In this document: piece by piece, positions 6,874-11,534 of the stretch
Position numbering within the stretch: the stretch's first letter is position 1
Layout: each line of letters opens with the position of its first letter
Assembly (NCBI GenBank): GCA_946539855.1
Contig: CAMNHV010000053.1
Span: 1 to 11,534 of the forward strand
Source: CAG-791 sp002449595
Lineage (GTDB): Bacteria; Bacillota; Clostridia; Lachnospirales; Lachnospiraceae
Length of the DNA stretch: 11,534 bases
Direction of reading: 5' to 3'
The notes under the pieces: generated by a model
The model's input: only the letters and a program-made list of their open reading frames with translations
The model's database searches: none
What the model was told of the DNA's origin: nothing
Translations under genes and position numbers: made by a program

Positions 6874-6905
6874 ATTTACTTCTCCTGTTCTATGAGTCTT
6901 CTCGC

Positions 6906-6942
6906 GGGTCCTTTTGCGGGGGGTATGTTCGTAAAAGGATCC
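6906..6942 (-). other. Stem-loop in the serC leader
   Basis: On the minus strand GGATCCTTTT pairs with AAAAGGACCC at 9 of 10 positions across a 17-base, C-rich loop (plus-strand arms 6933-6942 and 6906-6915). It sits about 30 bases upstream of the serC start and 30 bases past the L,D-transpeptidase stop. There is no T-run after it, so it does not look like a terminator. It may be a regulatory leader structure of serC or the 3' hairpin of the upstream mRNA. Confidence 0.5.
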
Positions 6943-6971
6943 TTATGCCAGCTGGTACCAAAATGTATGAA

Positions 6972-7844
6972 TCAGTAGAACACAACGACCGGCGTCCCGA
7001 CGTTCAGGATCGGGAAGAGCTGCGTCATGGCCGCGAGCGGCAGGTTGATGCAGCCGTGGGAACCGTTCGTCTTATAGATATTGCCGCCGAAGCTGCCGCG
7101 CCACGTCGCGTCGTGGATGCCGATGCTGTTGCCGATGATCGGGCACCAGTAATTGACGTAGGAGCGGTAGTCCTTGCCGATGAGATACGTGCCCGTCTGC
7201 TTGTTTCTCACAGAGAACACGCCGGTCGGCGTGCCGTGTCCGCGGGAGATATTGCCGGTGACGATGGGCGTCGCGACCACCGCCTGTCCGCCGACGTAAT
7301 AGTAAAGGTTCTGTGTCGTCAGGTCGACCTCGACGTAAGTACCGCCGAAGTTGTTGACCACGCCGGGAGCCTGCTGGACAGCGCCGCCGTAGGAAGGCTT
7401 GTGCACTTCCGTGACGTTCCCCGTCAGCGCGCTGTAGAGATACTGCAGCTCCGTGTTGAGATCAAAATAATAAGTAGCCGCGCTTCCGCCGGGCAGCGCG
7501 ATGAGGTCGCCCCGGGTGCTTAAGAAAGCATTTGTGACGTTCGTCACGGGGTACTTCTTCTGCAGCATCTGCACGGTCGAGAGGCACTTCCACGGATCGA
7601 CCGCGAAGCGTCCCGTCGCCGGATCTACGACAAACTGCCCTGCCGCGTCGGTCATCAGCATGCCGACCGCCTGGTCCGGGCCGATCGTGTAGGTCCTGCC
7701 TGCGCCGAAATCATAAGTGATCGTCCCCTGCGGCGCGCGCGGATCGGTCGCCGCCTGTGCGCTGAGCGGAGTTATGAGCGCCGCCGAAAGAACGAGCGTG
7801 ATCGCCAGCGCGTTTGAGAGGATCCTTTTGAGTGTCATTTTCAC
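6972..7844 (-). CDS. Secreted L,D-transpeptidase (YkuD domain)
   Basis: This 290-residue protein should cross-link peptidoglycan through 3-3 bonds, or trim or attach stem peptides, outside the membrane. It has a signal peptide: basic MKMTLKR, a hydrophobic stretch (8-27), and a likely cleavage after AQA at residue 31, so it would be released rather than anchored. Residues 85-120 resemble one copy of the putative peptidoglycan-binding domain (PG_binding_4, PF12229) often found in front of this enzyme in Clostridia. The YkuD domain (PF03734) covers 169-290, with GTPTGVFSV (204-212), the catalytic His in GIHD (244), and SHGCINL with His263 and the nucleophile Cys265. The start drawn is a GTG preceded by a weak AAAGAG site; an ATG two codons later (7838) is possible and does not change the signal peptide. 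It has its own promoter and a structured leader, and lies between ilvB and serC on the same strand without an obvious functional link to either. Confidence 0.93.
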   Translation of the reverse strand: MKMTLKRILSNALAITLVLSAALITPLSAQAATDPRAPQGTITYDFGAGRTYTIGPDQAVGMLMTDAAGQFVVDPATGRFAVDPWKCLSTVQMLQKKYPVTNVTNAFLSTRGDLIALPGGSAATYYFDLNTELQYLYSALTGNVTEVHKPSYGGAVQQAPGVVNNFGGTYVEVDLTTQNLYYYVGGQAVVATPIVTGNISRGHGTPTGVFSVRNKQTGTYLIGKDYRSYVNYWCPIIGNSIGIHDATWRGSFGGNIYKTNGSHGCINLPLAAMTQLFPILNVGTPVVVFY

Positions 7845-7857
7845 TTGCTACTCTTTC

Positions 7858-7882
7858 CGGGACGTATCCCCGTCCCGTGGGG
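7858..7882 (-). promoter_or_regulatory. Possible H-type pseudoknot in the L,D-transpeptidase leader
   Basis: Reading the minus strand, CCCC (7882-7879), A, CGGGAC (7877-7872), GGGG (7871-7868), ATAC and GTCCCG (7863-7858) are arranged as a-b-a'-b'. CGGGAC pairs with GTCCCG (6 bp), and its loop GGGG can pair back to the upstream CCCC (4 bp), with connecting loops of 1, 0 and 4 bases. That geometry suits an H-type pseudoknot. It ends 13 bases before the GTG start, so it would compete with ribosome entry. At minimum the 6-bp hairpin is real on paper; the pseudoknot and any ligand are inferences. Confidence 0.5.
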
Positions 7883-7941
7883 TGTGTCGGCTGCCCTGCT
7901 TCAGATCCGCGGGAGCAGCTGCCTTGGCTTTAGCCCGATAA

Positions 7942-7971
7942 AGTATACCAACGCCTTGCGGCGCAAGTCAA
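7942..7971 (-). promoter_or_regulatory. Promoter of the L,D-transpeptidase gene with internal inverted repeat
   Basis: On the minus strand TTGACT (7971-7966) and TATACT (7947-7942) lie 18 bases apart, a good sigma-A type promoter starting near 7935. That gives a leader of about 90 bases. Between the boxes lies a perfect inverted repeat, CTTGCG-C-CGCAAG (7955-7967), which overlaps the end of the -35 box and could be an operator. The -35 box begins 18 bases past the ilvB stop codon. Confidence 0.75.
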
Positions 7972-7988
7972 TGCCGGGAGGCGGAGCT

Positions 7989-9725
7989 TCAGCCCTTTTC
8001 CAGATCGGAGGCGTCAAACGCGTCACGGATCGACGCGCCCGGCGAGACCATCGGGAACACCTTGTCGTCGTCGTCGATCACGCACTCGACAACGACGGGG
8101 CCGTTCGCAGAGAGCGCCTCTTTCAGTGCACTGTCCAGCTCTTCCTTCTTCGTCACGCGGATCGCGCGGCAGCCGAGGCCTTCCGCGACCTTGCAGAAAT
8201 CCGTGACGTCGTGGAGGACGGTCTGCGAATACCGCTCGCCGTAGTAGAGCGTCTGCCACTGCCGGACCATGCCGAGCACGTGGTTGTTGATCACGACCTC
8301 AACGATACCGATGCCGTAGCGGCTCGCGGTCGCGAGCTCGTTCAGGTTCATGCGGAAGCAGCCGTCGCCGGCGATGTTGATGACCTTTTTCTCGGGAAAA
8401 GCACATTTCGCGCCGATCGCGGCACCCAGGCCGTAACCCATCGTGCCGAGGCCGCCGCTCGTGAGCAGCGTCCGGGGATTCCTGTAGGTGTAGTACTGCG
8501 CCGCCCACATCTGGTGCTGGCCGACGTCCGTCGTGATGATCGCGTCGCCGTCTGTCAGCTCGCTCAGCTTCTCGATGACCATGGGGCCGGTGAGCTTCGA
8601 GTGGTCGTAGCTCAGGGGATACTTCTCCTTCAGATCCATGACTTCCGAGACCCACTCGGCGTGGCTTTGCTGCGGAAGGTCGCGGAGCAGGTCCGTGAGG
8701 GCTTCCTTCAGGTCGCCGATGAGCGCGTAGTCCGCGTGGATGTTCTTGTTGATCTCCGCGGGATCGATGTCGATCTGCAGGATCTTCGCGCCGGTGGCGA
8801 ACTTCTTCGCGTTGCCGATGACGCGGTCGGAGAAGCGGGCGCCGAGCGCGACCAGAAGGTCGCAGGAGCTGACGCCGAGGTTGGAGGCCTTCGTGCCGTG
8901 CATGCCGATCATGCCCGTGTAATGCGGATCGCTTCCGTCGATGACGCCCTTGCCCATCAGCGTGTCGCATACGGGAGCGTCCATGCGCGCCGCGAATTCG
9001 CGGACCTCACGGTAGGCGTCCGAAAGGACTGCGCCGCCGCCCACATAGAGGAAGGGGCGCTTCGAGGCGAGAAGCATCTTCAGCGCTTTCTCGAGGTTCT
9101 CTTTCGTGTAGCCGGTCTTGATCAGCGTCTCGGGGCTGCGGTCCGGGCCTGTGTAAGCGCGGACAGTGTTCAGCCTTCCGGAGAGCTCCTCTTCGGAAGT
9201 GACCGGCTTGTAGTCGCAGGAAGCACCTGTCACGTCCTTCGGGATATCGACGATGACGGGGCCCGGACGGCCGGTTCTCGCGATCTCGAATGCCTTGCGG
9301 ATCGTGTCGGCGAGGTCATGGACGTCCTTCACGATAAAGCCGTGCTTCGTGACCGGCATCGTGATGCCGGCGATGTCGACTTCCTGGAAGCTGTCCTTGC
9401 CGAGCAGCGGCAGGGTCACGTTGCAGGTGACGGCGACCATGGGAATGGAATCCATGAACGCGGTCGCGATGCCGGTGACGAGGTTCGTGGCGCCGGGACC
9501 GCTCGTCGCGAGGCAGACGCCGACTTTGCCCGTCGCCCTTGCGTAGCCGTCCGCAGCGTGCGCCGCGCCCTGCTCGTGGGAGGTCAGGACGTGGCGGATC
9601 TCTCCGCTGTGCTTGTACAGCGCGTCGTAGACGTTGAGGATCGCCCCGCCGGGATAGCCGAATACAGTGTCGACCTTCTGCTCAAGAAGGCAGTTAACAA
9701 CGATTTCCGCTCCAGTCAGTTTCAA
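7989..9725 (-). CDS. ilvB: Acetolactate synthase, large (catalytic) subunit
   Basis: IlvB condenses two pyruvates to acetolactate, or pyruvate with 2-oxobutyrate to acetohydroxybutyrate, using thiamine diphosphate, Mg2+ and FAD. This starts valine, leucine and isoleucine synthesis. The 578 residues show the three-domain fold of the family: N-terminal domain with FGYPGG (22-27), the cofactor-activating Glu51 in SHEQGA and ATSGPGATN (73-81); central FAD-binding domain (about 190-350); C-terminal domain with the ThDP motif GDGCFRMN (453-460) running to NN (480-481), and RQWQ (488-491). Length is normal. The start is TTG, preceded by a strong AAAGGAG site 7 bases upstream; no other start fits that site. 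It lies 76 bp downstream of ilvD in the same unit. No regulatory subunit gene ilvN follows; the next gene is an unrelated transpeptidase with its own promoter. A biosynthetic rather than catabolic (AlsS) role is favoured by the ilvD neighbour. Confidence 0.96.
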   Translation of the reverse strand: MKLTGAEIVVNCLLEQKVDTVFGYPGGAILNVYDALYKHSGEIRHVLTSHEQGAAHAADGYARATGKVGVCLATSGPGATNLVTGIATAFMDSIPMVAVTCNVTLPLLGKDSFQEVDIAGITMPVTKHGFIVKDVHDLADTIRKAFEIARTGRPGPVIVDIPKDVTGASCDYKPVTSEEELSGRLNTVRAYTGPDRSPETLIKTGYTKENLEKALKMLLASKRPFLYVGGGAVLSDAYREVREFAARMDAPVCDTLMGKGVIDGSDPHYTGMIGMHGTKASNLGVSSCDLLVALGARFSDRVIGNAKKFATGAKILQIDIDPAEINKNIHADYALIGDLKEALTDLLRDLPQQSHAEWVSEVMDLKEKYPLSYDHSKLTGPMVIEKLSELTDGDAIITTDVGQHQMWAAQYYTYRNPRTLLTSGGLGTMGYGLGAAIGAKCAFPEKKVINIAGDGCFRMNLNELATASRYGIGIVEVVINNHVLGMVRQWQTLYYGERYSQTVLHDVTDFCKVAEGLGCRAIRVTKKEELDSALKEALSANGPVVVECVIDDDDKVFPMVSPGASIRDAFDASDLEKG

Positions 9726-9731
9726 TGTCAG

Positions 9732-9738
9732 TCTCCTT
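9732..9738 (-). promoter_or_regulatory. Ribosome binding site fixing the ilvB TTG start
   Basis: On the minus strand AAAGGAG is followed by ACTGACA and the TTG codon at 9725-9723, a spacing of 7. No ATG or GTG lies in frame at a proper distance, so the site decides for the rare TTG start. A GGCCGG/CCGGCC hairpin begins eight bases upstream of this site. Confidence 0.85.
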
Positions 9739-9745
9739 TATCGCA

Positions 9746-9766
9746 GGCCGGCTATGGCGACCGGCC
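9746..9766 (-). other. GC-rich hairpin between ilvD and ilvB
   Basis: GGCCGG and CCGGCC form a 6-bp all-GC stem with a nine-base loop (arms 9746-9751 and 9761-9766). It is placed just upstream of the ilvB ribosome site. There is no T-run after it, so it should not terminate transcription. It could stabilise a processed ilvB message or influence initiation at the TTG start. Confidence 0.55.
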
Positions 9767-9801
9767 CGCCCGGTGAAATCTATAATGCGGTCGTCAGAGG
9801 A

Positions 9802-11472
9802 TCAGTTCTTCGGGATCTCCAGGATCGCGCCGCGGTTGCCGCTCGTGACCATGGAGGCGTAGCGCAGCAGGTAGCCGTCCGTGACGCGAGGCGCGCGGGG
9901 CTGCCATGCGGCCTTTCTCTTCGCCATCTCCTCGTCGGAGATCTTCAGCGTGAGCTCATTGTTCGGGATGTCGATGCGGATCGTGTCGCCCTCTTCCACC
10001 AGCGCGATGGGGCCGCCGACAGCGGCTTCCGGGGAGACGTGGCCGATGGCCGCGCCGCGGGATGCGCCGGAGAAGCGTCCGTCCGTGATCAGTGCGACGG
10101 TCTTGTCGAGACCCATGCCGACGATCGCGGAGGTCGGGTTCAGCATCTCGCGCATGCCGGGACCGCCCTTCGGTCCTTCATAACGGATGACGACGACGTC
10201 GCCGGGAACGATCCTGCCGGTCGTAATCGCCTCGATCGCATCCTCTTCGCAGTCGAAGACGCGGGCGGGACCTTCGTGGGTCATCATCTCAGGCAGGACG
10301 GCCGACTTCTTGACGATGCCGGTATCCGGAGCCAGGTTGCCCTTCAGGACCGCGATTCCGCCGCTTTCCATGAAAGGATTCTCGATCGGGCGGATGATCT
10401 CGGGATCCATGTTGTGCGCGTGCTCGATGTTCTCACCGACGGTCTTGCCGGTCACGGTGAGGCAGTCGAGATGCAGCAGATCCTTCTTCGTCAGCTCCTT
10501 CATGACCGCGTAGATGCCGCCGGCCATGTTCAGGTCTTCCATGTAAGCCGGGCCCGCCGGTGCCAGGTGGCACAGGTTCGGGGTGCGCTCGGAGATGGAG
10601 TTCGCGTATTCCATGTCGATCTCGAGGCCGACCTCATGCGCGATCGCAGGCAGGTGCAGCATCGTGTTCGTGGAGCAGCCGAGCGCCATGTCGACCGTCA
10701 TCGCGTTCTCAAACGCCTCTTTGGTCAGGATGTCGCGGGGCCGGATGTTCTTCTCGACCAGTTCCATGATCTTGTTGCCGGCCTGCTTCGCAAGACGGAT
10801 ACGCGCGGAATAGACCGCAGGGATCGTGCCGTTGCCCTTCAGTCCCATGCCGATCGCCTCCGTCAGGCAGTTCATCGAGTTCGCAGTATACATGCCGGAG
10901 CACGAACCGCAGGTAGGGCAGACGTTCTCCTCAAACTCCGTCAGCTCCTCGAGCGTGATCTTCCCGGCGTCATACGCACCGACCGCCTCAAACATGGAAG
11001 AAAGGCTCCTCTTCCGTCCGCCGACGCGCCCGGCCATCATCGGGCCGCCCGACACAAAGATCGTCGGCACATTGCAGCGCGCCGCCGCCATCAGCAGACC
11101 AGGCACGTTCTTATCACAGTTCGGGATCATTACGAGTCCGTCAAACGCGTGCGCCTTCGCCATACACTCCGTCGAATCCGCGATCAGATCCCTCGTCACC
11201 AGTGAATACTTCATCCCGATGTGCCCCATCGCAATACCATCGCACACCGCGATCGCCGGGAACACCACCGGCATGCCGCCCGCCTCCGCGACGCCGAGCT
11301 TCACGGCCTCGGTAATCTTATCAATATTCATATGCCCCGGTACGATCTCATTATATGAGCTCACAATACCGATCATCGGCTTCCTGCGCTCTTCCGCCGT
11401 AAACCCCAGTGCATTAAACAGACTCCTGTGCGGCGCCTGCTGTATGCCCTCTTTCACTCTGTCGCTGATCAT
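9802..11472 (-). CDS. ilvD: Dihydroxyacid dehydratase
   Basis: IlvD dehydrates 2,3-dihydroxyisovalerate and 2,3-dihydroxy-3-methylvalerate to the keto acids that become valine, leucine and isoleucine, using an iron-sulfur cluster and Mg2+. The 556 residues match the family length. Seen: AVCDGIAMGHIGMKYSL (75-91) with Cys77, signature 1 NCDKNVPG (118-125) with Cys119, signature 2 CPTCGSCSGMYTANSMNCL (185-203) with Cys188 and Cys191, and LITDGRFSGASRG (461-473) near the C-terminal active site. The frame opens at a TTG at 11490, but an AAAGGGG site lies inside that extension and points to the ATG at 11472, 8 bases downstream of it; the six-codon extension is almost certainly untranslated. It is the first gene of an ilvD-ilvB unit, 76 bp ahead of ilvB. 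Which cluster type it carries (2Fe-2S or 4Fe-4S) cannot be settled by eye. Confidence 0.97.
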   Translation of the reverse strand: MISDRVKEGIQQAPHRSLFNALGFTAEERRKPMIGIVSSYNEIVPGHMNIDKITEAVKLGVAEAGGMPVVFPAIAVCDGIAMGHIGMKYSLVTRDLIADSTECMAKAHAFDGLVMIPNCDKNVPGLLMAAARCNVPTIFVSGGPMMAGRVGGRKRSLSSMFEAVGAYDAGKITLEELTEFEENVCPTCGSCSGMYTANSMNCLTEAIGMGLKGNGTIPAVYSARIRLAKQAGNKIMELVEKNIRPRDILTKEAFENAMTVDMALGCSTNTMLHLPAIAHEVGLEIDMEYANSISERTPNLCHLAPAGPAYMEDLNMAGGIYAVMKELTKKDLLHLDCLTVTGKTVGENIEHAHNMDPEIIRPIENPFMESGGIAVLKGNLAPDTGIVKKSAVLPEMMTHEGPARVFDCEEDAIEAITTGRIVPGDVVVIRYEGPKGGPGMREMLNPTSAIVGMGLDKTVALITDGRFSGASRGAAIGHVSPEAAVGGPIALVEEGDTIRIDIPNNELTLKISDEEMAKRKAAWQPRAPRVTDGYLLRYASMVTSGNRGAILEIPKN

Positions 11473-11497
11473 TTTGTATTCCCCTTTCAATGATGTC

Positions 11498-11525
11498 TTA
11501 TTATCAGGTTTTTTATGTTTCTCAA
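11498..11525 (-). promoter_or_regulatory. Candidate promoter of the ilvD-ilvB unit
   Basis: On the minus strand TTGAGA (11525-11520) and TAATAA (11503-11498) lie 16 bases apart. The -10 box is preceded by TGA, giving an extended -10 pattern. The start would fall near 11491, leaving a leader of only about 20 bases with the ribosome site. If used, there is no room between it and ilvD for a T-box or leader-peptide attenuator. AT-rich sequence makes a chance match possible, and the window ends just upstream. Confidence 0.5.
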
Positions 11526-11534
11526 CTGCCTGGC

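Noticed and set aside
7858..7935. Cyclic-di-AMP (ydaO) or cyclic-di-GMP riboswitch
   Set aside because: The leader lacks the conserved blocks I know for these classes, so I left it as an unassigned structure.
7845..9776. A 643-codon open frame on the plus strand, and similar long plus-strand frames at 1332-3059, 3202-4458, 4449-5822, 5683-6978 and 9667-11205
   Set aside because: They lie opposite well-recognised genes, are rich in Arg, Asp, Val and Leu in a way expected from the complement of GC-rich coding DNA, and resemble no family I know.
11473..11490. TTG start for ilvD giving a six-residue extension
   Set aside because: The ribosome site AAAGGGG lies inside the extension and is properly spaced for the ATG at 11472.
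11473..11534. T-box or attenuator ahead of ilvD
   Set aside because: Only about 60 bases are visible, with no T-box sequence, no terminator hairpin and no leader peptide; a CodY-like box was also not convincing.

Overview
The window reads as ordinary chromosome from a fairly GC-rich member of the Clostridia, most likely of the Lachnospiraceae type. That placement is an inference. It rests on the clostridial XpaC/TelA gene pair, a short ACT-type SerA of the kind common in Clostridia, a YkuD L,D-transpeptidase with a Gram-positive style signal peptide, strong AGGAG-type ribosome binding sites, and a tRNA gene that does not encode its CCA end. All eight protein genes lie on the minus strand and one tRNA gene lies on the plus strand. 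The many long plus-strand frames opposite them are GC-driven shadows.

Layout from left to right. At 4-1164 is telA, preceded in its transcript by xpaC (1287-2759). A 122-bp spacer between them carries two and a half copies of a 32-bp tandem repeat. At 2760-3192 is a regulatory island holding a minus-strand extended -10 promoter for xpaC, a divergent promoter for a single tRNA-Thr(CGU) gene at 3022-3094, and a hairpin-plus-T-tract terminator. At 3193-6873 is a serine biosynthesis cluster, read right to left as serC, serA and a DUF1015 gene, with an intrinsic terminator between serA and DUF1015. At 6972-7844 is a secreted L,D-transpeptidase with its own promoter and a structured leader. At 7989-11472 are ilvD then ilvB, the dihydroxyacid dehydratase and acetolactate synthase large subunit of branched-chain amino acid synthesis, with a plausible promoter just upstream of ilvD at the window edge.

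How the genes work together. SerA and SerC carry out the first two steps of serine synthesis, from 3-phosphoglycerate to phosphoserine. No classical phosphoserine phosphatase gene is present, and the DUF1015 protein, of unknown function, sits in its place. IlvB and IlvD supply an early and a late step of valine and isoleucine synthesis. No ilvN or ilvC is adjacent. XpaC and TelA form a conserved pair linked to membrane and envelope stress, and the L,D-transpeptidase acts on peptidoglycan.

I see no mobile element, CRISPR array, prophage or obviously new multi-gene system. The observations most worth a second look are non-coding: a possible H-type pseudoknot in the L,D-transpeptidase leader, an inverted repeat inside its promoter, a hairpin abutting the ribosome binding site of a TTG-started ilvB, the tandem repeat in the xpaC-telA spacer, and the DUF1015 gene in the serine cluster.
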